This document shows positions 52,690 to 62,653 of a DNA stretch of 64,000 nucleotides, piece after piece. Location: the NCBI GenBank assembly GCA_018715595.1, contig DVLI01000010.1:62001-126000 (forward strand), in the 5' to 3' direction. The stretch comes from Candidatus Caccoplasma merdavium (lineage in GTDB: Bacteria; Bacteroidota; Bacteroidia; Bacteroidales; UBA11471). The notes beneath the pieces are model-generated. The model ran no database searches, was not told the origin of the DNA, and saw nothing but the letters and a program-made list of their open reading frames with translations. Position numbers and translations under genes: made by a program. The stretch's first letter is position 1; every line of letters begins with the position of its first letter.

Positions 52690-53574
52690 TCAGTAGTATG
52701 CTTGTATTGTGGAACGTCCCGATGTCGAAGGCGTGCGGTTGATGGGAGTGGCTACGCCGATGACAAACGCGTTGGAATAGTGGAAATAGTCGAGATGGTT
52801 GGCCCGGCTGGTGCGTATGCGGTTGTCGTAGCCGATGCGCAGGGCTGCACGGCCTATGGGGATTTCGATGGTAAGGAGGTTGTTCATGTCGAACCGGTTA
52901 TGCCAGGCTCCGAATTTCACGATGCCCGAATGATTCCCCAGGTAAAAAATCTCGTAATAGCTTTCGCCAAAGCCCGGGGAGAAAAACAGGCTCATGACCG
53001 GGAGGGAGAGTTGGTACCGCAGGGTGACGGGTATGCGGCCGAGGTGCAACGTGTAGGTGAGCATCTCGGCCAAGCCCAGCGAAAGATTGACTTTGGCTGC
53101 GGCGGGATTGTTCGAATTTTGCGGGTTGTAGAGGGCTCCGCCCGACAATTCGATTTCGCCGCCAGTGCGCCAAGTCAGGCCGCAGTCGAAGCGCCGGGTA
53201 TAGAGTTGCCCGTAACTGTAATCGAGCATGGCCGAGATGAGATGTCCGCTCTGTGAGGGGCTGTATGCGTTGGCGGCGGAGGCGTCGATGCGATGCCGCA
53301 TGACCCACTTGCCGTTACCGAACGGGAGCGCGCGCAGCCGTTCGTGCATAAGCCCCAGTTCGTAACCGCTGTAATTGTTGATGGAGAGGTAGCTGTCGTG
53401 AAGGTGTGCCCGCCCCACGAGCAGAGCCGTCGATGCAAAAGCGGGACGATGGCTTGCCGCCGGTGTTGCCGTGAGATCTTCCTGGGCGCATAAGCGGGAG
53501 GCTCCTGCATTCAGTAACAGGAGCAGCACAAGGAGCATTTTCCTTGGGAACGAGCGTTGCGACAACCGTGTCAT
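52690..53574 (-). CDS. DUF3316 family outer-membrane-type protein
   Basis: 294 residues. Signal peptide with hydrophobic MLLVLLLLLNAGASRLCAQ (cut near residue 31), then alternating strands with many aromatic and Tyr-rich segments (YSGYELGLMHERL, YELSG-like repeats, FFSPGFGESYYEIFYLGNHS) that look like a beta-barrel. The last part NRIRTSRANHLDYFHYSNAF matches the DUF3316 family as I recall it. Function unknown. It lies 20 bases after parC and 4 before the S41 gene, one probable operon. ATG 53538 is an alternative start. Confidence 0.78.
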   Translation of the reverse strand: MTRLSQRSFPRKMLLVLLLLLNAGASRLCAQEDLTATPAASHRPAFASTALLVGRAHLHDSYLSINNYSGYELGLMHERLRALPFGNGKWVMRHRIDASAANAYSPSQSGHLISAMLDYSYGQLYTRRFDCGLTWRTGGEIELSGGALYNPQNSNNPAAAKVNLSLGLAEMLTYTLHLGRIPVTLRYQLSLPVMSLFFSPGFGESYYEIFYLGNHSGIVKFGAWHNRFDMNNLLTIEIPIGRAALRIGYDNRIRTSRANHLDYFHYSNAFVIGVATPINRTPSTSGRSTIQAYY

Positions 53575-53594
53575 GGGTGCTGGGCTTGTGGGGG

Positions 53595-56237
53595 TTAGAA
53601 CAGGGAACTTTGTCCGTTCTCGTTCGGCTCGGTCGAGTGGGGCGGCATCTCTTCCTGCGGCTGTTCCTCTGCGGGTTCTTCGTGGCGCAGGGGTTCGAGC
53701 TCGGCGATGCTTTCGACGGTGTAGGTCGTTATGCGTTTGCCTTTGGCTCTGAAACTTTTCACGCCGATGAAGTCGGCCGCCTCGATGACGAGCGGTTCGC
53801 GGAAGGCATCGCCTTCACCGAATTTCACCTCGATGCGGGCAAAGGGTTCCGGAGAGAGAACAAGAAGACGGGATTCGGGGTTCTCGCCCAGGAAACTTTG
53901 TTTCTTGGGCGAACTCTCAAACTGGAAGCGTTTGAGGTAGGGGTATCCCTGCTCGGCATCGAAGAGCGCTACCGTCCAGGTGCGTTGCGGCATGAATTTC
54001 TCGATGCGCAAGATGTCGGGGTCGTAGTGGTTCCCGGCATCGAATGAGGTGGTGTAGAAGTTTCCGTTTTTGAGAATGACGAGTACTTGGTCGCCATTGT
54101 GGAACTCGCCGAGGTATTCGCCACGGCCGTCGTAGTTGAGGCGCAGCACGTCGTGGTCGAACCATACCTGCCGCCCGCCGAGGGTCGAGCCGCCGCGCTC
54201 TTTCAGCGAGATGCGGTGTATCTCGTTGTGGGTGACGATGTTGCCCATCGATTGGCGCCCCTTGATGGCGATGCTGCTGAAATCTTTTTCGATATAGGGG
54301 GTCTTCAAGCGGGGCTTTGGCTTGAAGACGATTTTCAATATCTCGGCCTCACCGTTGGGGTTGGCGCTGAACCATACCACTTTCGACCCCGGTGTGCCTT
54401 GGGTGAGGTCGTATTCCTTGTCGCGGGTGATACCGGTCACGGCAAACCGTTTCATGAAGTGGAGCCCGTCTTTGCCGTTCCGGTAGATGACGTTGTAGAT
54501 GGTGCGGTTGTCGTTGCGTTTGAACACGTTGAGGTAGAGAATGTTTTTGCCGACGAACATCTTCTCGCTGACTTTTACGACCTTGTATTTGCCGTCCTTG
54601 TAGAAGATGATGATGTCGTCGATGTCGGAGCAGTTGCAGACAAACTCGTCGCGCTTCAACCCGGTGCCGATGAACCCCTCGTCGCGGTTGATGTAGAGTT
54701 TCTCGTTGGCCTCGACGACCTTGGCTGCTTCGATGGCGTCGAAACTGCGTATTGTCGTGCGGCGGGGGTAGGCGGCTCCGTATTTCTCTTTCAGGTGGCG
54801 GAACCAGCGTATCGTGAAGTCGGTCATGTGGGCGAGGTTGTTGTCTATCTCTTCGATGTCGGCCTTGATGGCGGCAATCTGCCGGTCGGTTTTGTCGGCG
54901 TTGAATTTCAAGATGCGGGCCATCTTTATCTCCATGAGGCGGAGTATGTCGTCACGGGTGATTTCGCGCAGGAAATCTTTTTTGAACGGGTCGAGCCGTC
55001 GGTCGATGTAGGCTATGGCATCGTCCATGGTGGCGCTCTCCTCGAAGGCTTTGTCTTTGTAGATGCGCTCTTCGATGAAGATTTTTTCGAGCGAGAGGAA
55101 GTGCAGCGACTCGCACAGCTCGTCGCGCTGTATGCGCAGCTCGGCTTGCAGCAGGTCTTTGGTGCGGTCGGTGTTGCGGCGCAACACTTCGCTCACCGAG
55201 AGGAAGAGCGGCTTGTTGTCGCATATTACGCAGCAGTTGGGCGAGATGCTTACCTCGCAGTCGGTGAAGGCGTAGAGGGCATCGATGGCTTTGTCCGATG
55301 AGGTGCCTGCTTGCAGGTGCACGAGTATCTCGGCCTGGGCGGCGGTGATGTCGTCGATTTTCCGTATTTTTATTTTGCCCTTGTCGTTGGCTTTCAGTAT
55401 CGAGTCGATGATGACGGGTGTCGTTTTTCCGTAGGGTATTTCGGTGATGGCCAGTGTGCGCTGGTCGCGTTTCTCGATTTTGGCCCGTACCTTTACCGTG
55501 CCGCCCCGTTCGCCGTCGTTGTAGCGGGAGACGTCGATGAATCCGCCGGTCTGGAAGTCGGGATAGAGCGAGAACGGCTCCCCTTGCAGGTAGGCGATGG
55601 AGGCGTCGAGCAGCTCGTTGAAGTTGTGCGGCAGGATTTTGACCGACAGTCCCACGGCGATGCCTTCCACGCCCTGAGCCAGCAGGAGCGGGAATTTGGT
55701 GGGCAGCGTGATGGGTTCTTTGTTGCGGCCGTCATAAGAGGGACGCCATTCGGTGATTTTGGGGCTGTATAGCGTTTCGAGGGCAAACTTGGTGAGGCGT
55801 GCCTCGATGTATCGGCCGGCGGCGGCACCCGCTCCGGTGAGTATGTTGCCCCAGTTTCCCTGGCAGTCGATGAGCAGTTCCTTCTGTCCCAGCTTCACGA
55901 GGGTCTCATAGATGGAGGCGTCGCCGTGCGGGTGGAATTTCATGGTCTCTCCCACGATGCTGGCCACTTTGTTGTTGCGTCCGTCTTCCATGCGCTTCAT
56001 GACATGCAGTATGCGGCGCTGCACGGGTTTCAATCCGTCTTCGATGTGGGGAACGGCACGTTGCAGAATGACGTAGGAGGCATAGTCGAGAAACCAGTCT
56101 TGATACATGCCCGAGAGTTGAAACTTGATGTCGGCCTTGTTGCCGTCGGGCAATTTATAGGAAGAATGGCTCTCGGTATTGCCGGATTCTTGCTCCGGGC
56201 CGTTGTCAAAACGGGTCTCTTTTTCTTCGTCGCTCAT
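53595..56237 (-). CDS. parC: DNA topoisomerase IV subunit A (GyrA/ParC family)
   Basis: 880 residues from ATG at the complement of 56235-56237 (MSDEEKETRF); an ATG four codons upstream is in frame. The breakage-reunion domain starts ~35 with YASYVILQRAVPHIEDGLKP, and the catalytic Tyr143 is in AGRYIEARLTKFAL. The C-terminal half has a degenerate beta-pinwheel rather than clear GyrA boxes, pointing to the topo IV side. The C-terminus is acidic and Glu/Pro-rich. The partner ParE gene is not in the window. It decatenates daughter chromosomes. Confidence 0.9.
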   Translation of the reverse strand: MSDEEKETRFDNGPEQESGNTESHSSYKLPDGNKADIKFQLSGMYQDWFLDYASYVILQRAVPHIEDGLKPVQRRILHVMKRMEDGRNNKVASIVGETMKFHPHGDASIYETLVKLGQKELLIDCQGNWGNILTGAGAAAGRYIEARLTKFALETLYSPKITEWRPSYDGRNKEPITLPTKFPLLLAQGVEGIAVGLSVKILPHNFNELLDASIAYLQGEPFSLYPDFQTGGFIDVSRYNDGERGGTVKVRAKIEKRDQRTLAITEIPYGKTTPVIIDSILKANDKGKIKIRKIDDITAAQAEILVHLQAGTSSDKAIDALYAFTDCEVSISPNCCVICDNKPLFLSVSEVLRRNTDRTKDLLQAELRIQRDELCESLHFLSLEKIFIEERIYKDKAFEESATMDDAIAYIDRRLDPFKKDFLREITRDDILRLMEIKMARILKFNADKTDRQIAAIKADIEEIDNNLAHMTDFTIRWFRHLKEKYGAAYPRRTTIRSFDAIEAAKVVEANEKLYINRDEGFIGTGLKRDEFVCNCSDIDDIIIFYKDGKYKVVKVSEKMFVGKNILYLNVFKRNDNRTIYNVIYRNGKDGLHFMKRFAVTGITRDKEYDLTQGTPGSKVVWFSANPNGEAEILKIVFKPKPRLKTPYIEKDFSSIAIKGRQSMGNIVTHNEIHRISLKERGGSTLGGRQVWFDHDVLRLNYDGRGEYLGEFHNGDQVLVILKNGNFYTTSFDAGNHYDPDILRIEKFMPQRTWTVALFDAEQGYPYLKRFQFESSPKKQSFLGENPESRLLVLSPEPFARIEVKFGEGDAFREPLVIEAADFIGVKSFRAKGKRITTYTVESIAELEPLRHEEPAEEQPQEEMPPHSTEPNENGQSSLF

Positions 56238-56324
56238 GGGGCAGTGCAATAGGATAGGTCGGTAAATTCTTGAAATGAGGCTCTTGCTTTAAAGATTTTT
56301 ATAGGCTGAAAGTAAGAACCTCCT

Positions 56325-56333
56325 GCAAAAATA
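56325..56333 (-). promoter_or_regulatory. -7-like box of the parC operon
   Basis: Minus strand TATTTTTGC fits TAnnTTTGC, 87 bases before the parC start. On the other strand TTACTTTG at 56357-56364 is a one-mismatch box for glyS, so the two divergent promoters probably sit close together. Confidence 0.42.
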
Positions 56334-56418
56334 CAAATTAAATCGGAAAAAATCATTTACTTTGCACATTATTAGTGGGGCGAGAAGCCCTGATTCGATT
56401 CAAAATACAAAAAGAATT

Positions 56419-57969
56419 ATGGCACAACAAGAAGATGTTTTTAAAAAACTGATTTCGCATTGTAAAGAATATGGATTTGTTTTCCCGTCGAGCGAAATAT
56501 ATGACGGCCTGAGTGCCGTGTATGATTACGGACAGATGGGCGTGGAGCTGAAAAATAATATCAAGAAATATTGGTGGGACAGCATGGTGCTGTTGCACGA
56601 AAACATCGTGGGCATCGACTCGGCTATTTTCATGCACCCGACCATCTGGAAGGCTTCGGGACACGTCGATGCCTTCAACGACCCCTTGATCGACAACAAG
56701 GACTCCAAGAAACGCTATCGTGCCGATGTGCTTATCGAGGACTTGATCGCCAAGATGGACGAGAAAATAGAGAAAGAGGTGGAGAAAGCCGCCAAACGTT
56801 TCGGCGACAGCTTCGATGAAGCCCTCTTCCGTCAAACCAACCCCCGCGTGCAGGAGCACATCGCCAAACGCGAGGAGTTGCACGCCCGCTATGCCAAGGC
56901 CATGAACGACAACGACCTGAACGAGTTGCGGCAAATCATTCTCGATTATGAAATCGTGTGCCCGCTGAGCGGTACCCGCAACTGGACCGACGTGCGCCAG
57001 TTCAACCTCATGTTCTCGACAGAGATGGGCTCCACGGCCGACGGTACGATGAAAATCTACCTCCGTCCCGAGACGGCACAGGGCATCTTTGTCAACTACC
57101 TCAACGTGCAGAAGACCGGACGCATGCGCATACCTTTCGGTATCGCCCAGATAGGAAAAGCCTTCCGCAACGAAATCGTGGCACGCCAGTTCATCTTCCG
57201 CATGCGTGAGTTTGAACAGATGGAGATGCAGTTCTTCGTGCGTCCCGGTGAAGAACTCAAATGGTTTGCCAAGTGGAAAGAGACCCGTCTCAAATGGCAC
57301 AAGGCCCTCGGTCTCGGTGATGAGAAATACCGCTACCACGACCACGATAAATTGGCTCACTACGCCAATGCCGCTACCGACATCGAGTTTGAGATGCCGT
57401 TCGGATTCAAGGAGGTGGAAGGCATTCACTCGCGTACCAACTTCGACTTGTCGAACCACGAAAAATACTCCGGCAAGAAATTGCAATATTTCGACCCCGA
57501 ACTCAACGAGTCGTATGTCCCTTATGTCATCGAGACCTCTATCGGCGTCGACCGCATGTTCCTGAGCGTGATGGCCGGCTCGTATTGCGAAGAGCAGCTG
57601 CCCGACGGCGAGACCCGCGTGGTATTGCGTCTGCCGGCAGCCTTGGCTCCTGTCAAACTGGCCATCTTGCCGCTGGTGAAGAAAGACGGTCTGCCCGAGA
57701 AAGCCCGCGAGATTATGGATATGTTGCGTTTCGACTTCAAATGCCAGTACGACGAGAAAGACTCCATCGGCAAACGCTACCGCCGTCAGGACGCCATCGG
57801 AACGCCTTTCTGCGTAACGGTCGACCACGACACGCTCACCGACAACTGCGTGACGATACGTTTCCGCGACACCATGGAGCAGAAGCGCGTGCCCATCAGT
57901 GAGTTGGCACAGATCATCGGCGACCAGGTGTCGATGAAGTCCCTGTTGCGTAAAATTGTAAACGATTGA
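56419..57969 (+). CDS. glyS: Glycyl-tRNA synthetase (alpha2, class II)
   Basis: 516 residues from ATG 56419 (MAQQEDVFKKLISHCKEYGF), the expected start; an upstream in-frame start at 56362 includes the promoter region. Class II motifs are visible: GSTADGTMKIYLRPETAQGI, the AFRNEIVARQFIFRMREFEQME motif 2 region and the late ETSIGVDRMFLSVM. The C-terminal anticodon-binding domain is at ~400-516 with APVKLAILPLVKKDGLPEKA. The homodimeric type is normal in Bacteroidota. Confidence 0.97.
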   Translation: MAQQEDVFKKLISHCKEYGFVFPSSEIYDGLSAVYDYGQMGVELKNNIKKYWWDSMVLLHENIVGIDSAIFMHPTIWKASGHVDAFNDPLIDNKDSKKRYRADVLIEDLIAKMDEKIEKEVEKAAKRFGDSFDEALFRQTNPRVQEHIAKREELHARYAKAMNDNDLNELRQIILDYEIVCPLSGTRNWTDVRQFNLMFSTEMGSTADGTMKIYLRPETAQGIFVNYLNVQKTGRMRIPFGIAQIGKAFRNEIVARQFIFRMREFEQMEMQFFVRPGEELKWFAKWKETRLKWHKALGLGDEKYRYHDHDKLAHYANAATDIEFEMPFGFKEVEGIHSRTNFDLSNHEKYSGKKLQYFDPELNESYVPYVIETSIGVDRMFLSVMAGSYCEEQLPDGETRVVLRLPAALAPVKLAILPLVKKDGLPEKAREIMDMLRFDFKCQYDEKDSIGKRYRRQDAIGTPFCVTVDHDTLTDNCVTIRFRDTMEQKRVPISELAQIIGDQVSMKSLLRKIVND

Positions 57970-57986
57970 TTTTAAAAGAAAAACGT

Positions 57987-58577
57987 ATGAAAAAAGGATA
58001 TATCGTGGCAGGCGTTATCCTGCTCATTGTGATTATCGTTGTTGTCATGGGTGTCGGCACCTACAACAGCATGGTGGCCGGAGAAGAGACCATCAGTGGC
58101 GAGTGGGCCAAGGTCGAAGCCCAGTATCAAAGACGCAGTGACCTGATTCCCAACCTGGTGTCGACGGTGAAAGGCTACGCCGCCCATGAGCAGTCGACAC
58201 TCGATGCTGTGGTGTCGGCCCGTGCCAAAGCCACGCAAGTGACCCTCTCGGCCGATAATCTCACGCCCGAAAACCTTGAAGCATTCCAGGCTGCCCAAGG
58301 CGAACTGTCGAGTGCATTGTCGCGCTTGCTGGCTGTCGCCGAGAATTATCCCGACTTGAAAGCCAACCAAAACTTCCTTGAATTGCAGGCTCAGCTCGAA
58401 GGCACCGAAAACCGCATTGCCGTGGCCCGCACCCGCTACACCGAGGCGGTGAAGAGCTACAACGTGATGATACGCCGTTTCCCGGCCTCGATTATCGCGT
58501 CGATGTTCGGCTTTGAGAAGAAAGCCCAGTTTGAGGCCGCCCAAGGCGCCGAAGTTGCCCCTGTCGTTAATTTTTAA
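57987..58577 (+). CDS. LemA family protein
   Basis: 196 residues. One N-terminal membrane segment (IVAGVILLIVIIVVVMGVG, about 5-23) followed by a long helical domain with the LemA signature YQRRSDLIPNLVSTVKGYAA and IAVARTRYTEAVKSYNVMIR. The C-terminus includes RRFPASIIASMFGFEKKAQF, typical of the family. LemA proteins are membrane-anchored and their function is unclear; often a TPM-domain gene lies next to them, but not here. It is 17 bases after glyS. ATG 57987 is chosen over 57966, which overlaps the glyS stop. Confidence 0.92.
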   Translation: MKKGYIVAGVILLIVIIVVVMGVGTYNSMVAGEETISGEWAKVEAQYQRRSDLIPNLVSTVKGYAAHEQSTLDAVVSARAKATQVTLSADNLTPENLEAFQAAQGELSSALSRLLAVAENYPDLKANQNFLELQAQLEGTENRIAVARTRYTEAVKSYNVMIRRFPASIIASMFGFEKKAQFEAAQGAEVAPVVNF

Positions 58578-58598
58578 AGAACTCTACGGTATTCACTC

Positions 58599-59132
58599 AT
58601 GGAAAAGACAAGAACCCTTTTTCTCTCTCTGCTCTCGTGTTGCCTCTTGACCTTGATTTCCTGCAAAGACGATGTCGAAGACACGGTCACCCAGTATCTC
58701 GAATGGAACAACGAAAATGTGGCCTATTTCGAGGCGGCCAAGCTCGAAACCGACGAGGAGGGGAACCGGGTGTATCAAGTCATAGCGCCCAACTGGGATC
58801 CGTCGAGTTGTGTCCTGATGCACTACTACAAGCGGGGCACGGGAACCGTTTCGCCCTATTCCACGAGTTTTGTCAAGGTATGCTACAAGGGGTGGCTCAT
58901 CGATGGTACCGTGTTTGATGAGTCGCATGTGAGCCCCGATGACCCCATGACCGCCAAAATATCTTCGTTGATTCCCGGTTGGACCGTCGTCATGGAGCAT
59001 ATGCATGAAGGCGATTCCTGCCGTGTCGTGATACCCCAGAACCTCGGATACGGGGCAAAGTCGCAAGGCTCCATAAAACCTTATTCGACATTGATTTTCG
59101 ACATCAAGCTGATGGAGATTGTCCGTCAGTAA
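58599..59132 (+). CDS. FKBP-type peptidyl-prolyl isomerase lipoprotein
   Basis: 177 residues. Lipoprotein signal ending LTLISC (Cys near residue 24). The FKBP fold occupies the C-terminal half with VKVCYKGWLIDGTVFDESH, ISSLIPGWTVVMEHMHEGDS, IPQNLGYGAKSQ and STLIFDIKLMEI, close to the classical FKBP sequence. It probably works in the periplasm on folding of exported proteins. It is 21 bases after lemA. Confidence 0.88.
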   Translation: MEKTRTLFLSLLSCCLLTLISCKDDVEDTVTQYLEWNNENVAYFEAAKLETDEEGNRVYQVIAPNWDPSSCVLMHYYKRGTGTVSPYSTSFVKVCYKGWLIDGTVFDESHVSPDDPMTAKISSLIPGWTVVMEHMHEGDSCRVVIPQNLGYGAKSQGSIKPYSTLIFDIKLMEIVRQ

Positions 59133-59147
59133 AAAAGTCCCGGGCCT

Positions 59148-60155
59148 ATGGAATGGAATACCCCGGTGGCGATACTCCCTCAACCAGGAGCCGTGACGCA
59201 TCATCATCGCATGATGTTGTTCGGCTCCTGTTTTGCCGAATATATGGGCGAGCGACTGCATGAGTATCATTTCCCGGTCGATGTCAATCCTTTCGGCATA
59301 CAGTACAATCCATTCTCCATCGCTTCGTCGATAGAACGCCTTATCGGGGGCAAGCCCTATGGCGCCGACGAACTTTTTCGCGAAGGTAACCTGTGGCACA
59401 GCTTTGCCCACCATTCGGTATTCTCGCACACCGATAGGGACCTTTGCCTGCAACAGATCAATCGCCGTTTTCTCCCCGCAGCCGACCTTCTCCGGACGGC
59501 CGACCGCCTCATATTCACCTGGGGCACCTCCTGGGTCTATACCCTGGCGGGAACCGATGCCGTGGTGGCCAACTGCCATAAACTGCCGGCCTCCCGTTTT
59601 GAACGCCGGCAACTGGGGGTCGGCGAGATGTGCGACCGTTGGTTTCCCTTGCTCGAAACGCTTTTTGCCCTTAATCCCCGTGTCGAGATATTGTGCACCG
59701 TGAGTCCCGTGCGTCACTTCAAGGACGGCGCCCACGGGAACCAGTTGAGCAAGGCCGCCCTTATGCTTTTTACCGACGAACTTTGCCGGAAATTTCCTTC
59801 GCGTTGCACCTATTTCCCCGCCTACGAAATCGTGCTCGACGAGTTACGCGATTACCGTTTTTACGATACCGATATGGTGCACCCGTCGGCACAAGCCATT
59901 GATTATGTGTGGGAAAGGTTTTCCGATGCCTATTTCGACGAATCAACGCGCACCCTCAATCGGGAATGGGCTCGCTTGTTGGCCGCATTGCGGCATCGGC
60001 CGTTGACTCCCGATAGGGAAACCTATCGGCAATTTGTCGTGCAAAATATTCTTAAACTCGAAAATTTCCGCGAAAAATATGCTTTCTTTGAAGTCTCCGA
60101 AGAGCTGTCTGCCGCGCGGCAACTGCTCGCAACATTAGAGACCGATGAAATATGA
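59148..60155 (+). CDS. GSCFA domain protein
   Basis: 335 residues. The family name motif is visible near the start as FGSCFAEYMGERL (residues ~24-36), followed by YNPFSIASSIERL and GTSWVYTLAGTDAVVANCHK. A late YRFYDTDMVHPSAQAIDYVWERF with Asp-His resembles the SGNH/GDSL hydrolase catalytic Asp-x-x-His block. The family is SGNH-like and probably acts as an acyl- or carbohydrate-esterase; substrate unknown. It is 15 bases after the FKBP gene and overlaps murF-alr by 11 bases. Confidence 0.88.
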   Translation: MEWNTPVAILPQPGAVTHHHRMMLFGSCFAEYMGERLHEYHFPVDVNPFGIQYNPFSIASSIERLIGGKPYGADELFREGNLWHSFAHHSVFSHTDRDLCLQQINRRFLPAADLLRTADRLIFTWGTSWVYTLAGTDAVVANCHKLPASRFERRQLGVGEMCDRWFPLLETLFALNPRVEILCTVSPVRHFKDGAHGNQLSKAALMLFTDELCRKFPSRCTYFPAYEIVLDELRDYRFYDTDMVHPSAQAIDYVWERFSDAYFDESTRTLNREWARLLAALRHRPLTPDRETYRQFVVQNILKLENFREKYAFFEVSEELSAARQLLATLETDEI

Positions 60156-62613
60156 TATAACCGAAATCGCTAAAATCGTTCGAGCCGATTTTACCCTTCG
60201 AAAAGCCTGCACCGTTTCGGCGCTGCTCACCGACAGCCGCTCGCTCACTTTCCCCGAAGAGACCCTCTTCTTTGCCTTGGTTACCGACCGCAACGACGGT
60301 CATCGTTACATTGGCGACCTTTACCGCAAGGGCGTCAGGAATTTTGTCATCAGCCATCGTCCCGACGACGAAGAGTCGATGCCCGAGGCCAACTTCCTGC
60401 TCGTCTCCGATACGTTGCAAGCCTTGCAGACCTTGGCTGCCGCCCATCGGCGGCGTTTCAGGATTCCTGTCATAGGCATTGCAGGCAGTAACGGCAAGAC
60501 GGTGGTGAAAGAGTGGCTCTACCAGCTGCTGTGCGACGACTATGCCATGGTGCGTTCGCCACGGAGCTACAACTCGCAGATAGGAGTGCCGCTCTCGGTG
60601 TGGGAAATCAACGAGCAGGCCCAACTGGCTATCATCGAGGTGGGTATCTCGAAGTGCGGCGAGATGGAAAAGCTCGAACCCATCGTGCAGCCTACGGTGG
60701 GGATTCTCACCAACGTGGGAGAAGCGCATCAGGAAGGGTTCTCTTCGTTGCAGGAAAAATGCGAGGAGAAACTGTCGCTCTTTCGCCGTGCCGAAGCCAT
60801 CATCTACGATGGCGACAATCCCGTGGTGACGGAGTCGTTCAACAAGATGTGCCTCGGCACGCGTGAAATTGCCTGGTCTCATGTCGACATCGACTCCCCG
60901 CTTTATATCTCCAAAATCGAGAAAAAGGAACTCTCCACGCGCATCGAGTATATTTACCTGAGAGCCAAGAGCGACTTCACCATACCTTTTGTCGAAGATG
61001 GTGCCATACAAGATGCCGTACACTGCCTGGCGGTCATGCTCTATCTCGGTACCGACCCCGAGGTGATTGCCCGTCGCATGAGCCGTCTCGAACCCATAGC
61101 CATGCGCATGGAGGTGAAAGAGGGCATCAACAACTGCCTGCTCATCAACGACAGCTACAACTCCGACATCAATTCGTTGGGCATCGCTCTCGACTTCCAA
61201 TCGCGTCGTTCGGCGGCACAGTCGATGCGGCGCACCCTCATACTCTCTGACATTCTGCAATCGGGCGTTCCGTCCGATGAGCTTTACGGCCGGGTCGCTT
61301 CGCTGCTCCGCCACAAGGGCGTGCAACGCCTTGTGGGCATTGGATACGAAATCATGGCACATGCCGCGCTCTTCGATGTCGAGAAAGAGTTTTATGCCAC
61401 GACCGACGAGTTTTTGCAGTCGGGACGTGCCGACCGTTTCTCCCGCGAGTTGATATTGATAAAGGGCGCCCGGCAGTTCCATTTCGAGTCGATATGCGAA
61501 GCTCTTGAATTGAAGCAGCACGAGACCATACTCGAAGTCAACCTCGATGCGATTGTCCACAATTATAACTTCTATAAGGAAAAACTCCGACCTTCGACCC
61601 GCATGATTTGCATGGTGAAGGCGTTCGGTTACGGCGCCGGCTCGTATGAACTGGCCAAGACCTTGCAGGACCAGGGGTGCGACTACCTGGCCGTGGCCGT
61701 GGCCGATGAGGGTGCCGAGTTGCGCAAGCAGGGCATCACGATGCCCATTATGGTGATGAATCCCGAAATGTCGAGTTTCCACACCCTGTTCCGCTATGAC
61801 CTCGAACCCGAAGTGTATAGTTTCAAGCTCTTCGATGCCCTGCTCATCGAGGCGCGCCGTCAGGGAATCCTGCATTACCCGGTGCACATCAAAATCGACT
61901 CGGGCATGCACCGTCTCGGCTTCGAGGAGAAAGACCTGCCGGCATTGGCCGGGCGGCTCCGTTCGCAGGACAACCTGCTGGCCCGGTCGGTGTTCTCCCA
62001 TTTCGCCGGGAGCGATGAGGCTTGTTTCGATGATTACACCCGCCACCAAATCGAGCTCTTCACCCGTTGTGCCGATGCCGTGCAGGCTGCCTCGACGCAC
62101 AAGGTGATGCGCCATATCCTCAACACGGCGGGTATCACGCGGTTTACCGATTTCCAGTTCGACGCCGTTCGTCTCGGCATCGGTCTTTATGGCGTTTCGC
62201 CCTATGGCGACAATCGGGGATTGAAGACGGTGAGCACCCTGAAAACGACCATCTTGCAGATTCGCGATTTGGCCGCGGGCGAGACCGTCGGATACAGCCG
62301 GCGTGGCGTGCTTGCCCGTCCCTCCCGCATCGCGGCCATTCCCATCGGTTATGCCGACGGTTTCGACCGCCATCTCGGCAACGGGCACGGGTGTGTCGTC
62401 GTCAACGGGAAGCGGGCGCCTATCGTGGGCAATATCTGCATGGACGTGACACTGATAGATGTCACCGATGTTGCCTGCAAGGAGGGTGACCGTGTCGAAA
62501 TCTTCGGCGAACAACTTCCGGTGGAGGAGTTGGCCGGCTGGCTGGGTACAATTCCCTATGAGATACTTACTTCGGTCTCTTCGCGGGTGAAACGGGTCTA
62601 CTTCCGCGAGTAA
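60145..62613 (+). CDS. murF-alr: Bifunctional UDP-MurNAc-tripeptide:D-Ala-D-Ala ligase / alanine racemase
   Basis: 822 residues. Residues ~1-450 are a Mur ligase: ATP loop GIAGSNGKTVVKEWL, LAIIEVGISKCGEM and the C-terminal LLINDSYNSDINSL and LIKGARQFHFE. Residues ~455-822 are an alanine racemase: PLP Lys in MICMVKAFGYGAGSYELA, HIKIDSGMHRLGF, the catalytic Tyr in GETVGYSRRGV, and RIAAIPIGYADGF and NICMDVTLIDVTD. Fusion of the D-Ala supplier to the ligase that consumes D-Ala-D-Ala is a known Bacteroidota arrangement. Its start overlaps the GSCFA gene. Confidence 0.96.
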   Translation: MKYDITEIAKIVRADFTLRKACTVSALLTDSRSLTFPEETLFFALVTDRNDGHRYIGDLYRKGVRNFVISHRPDDEESMPEANFLLVSDTLQALQTLAAAHRRRFRIPVIGIAGSNGKTVVKEWLYQLLCDDYAMVRSPRSYNSQIGVPLSVWEINEQAQLAIIEVGISKCGEMEKLEPIVQPTVGILTNVGEAHQEGFSSLQEKCEEKLSLFRRAEAIIYDGDNPVVTESFNKMCLGTREIAWSHVDIDSPLYISKIEKKELSTRIEYIYLRAKSDFTIPFVEDGAIQDAVHCLAVMLYLGTDPEVIARRMSRLEPIAMRMEVKEGINNCLLINDSYNSDINSLGIALDFQSRRSAAQSMRRTLILSDILQSGVPSDELYGRVASLLRHKGVQRLVGIGYEIMAHAALFDVEKEFYATTDEFLQSGRADRFSRELILIKGARQFHFESICEALELKQHETILEVNLDAIVHNYNFYKEKLRPSTRMICMVKAFGYGAGSYELAKTLQDQGCDYLAVAVADEGAELRKQGITMPIMVMNPEMSSFHTLFRYDLEPEVYSFKLFDALLIEARRQGILHYPVHIKIDSGMHRLGFEEKDLPALAGRLRSQDNLLARSVFSHFAGSDEACFDDYTRHQIELFTRCADAVQAASTHKVMRHILNTAGITRFTDFQFDAVRLGIGLYGVSPYGDNRGLKTVSTLKTTILQIRDLAAGETVGYSRRGVLARPSRIAAIPIGYADGFDRHLGNGHGCVVVNGKRAPIVGNICMDVTLIDVTDVACKEGDRVEIFGEQLPVEELAGWLGTIPYEILTSVSSRVKRVYFRE

Positions 62614-62653
62614 GGCGCATGATGCCTGCCTTCCAACGAATTTTCGGCTTTTT

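Noticed and set aside
60052..62514. An 820-codon minus-strand frame opposite murF-alr
   Set aside because: Shadow of a fully recognisable fused enzyme; His/Val-rich translation typical of antisense to GC-rich genes.
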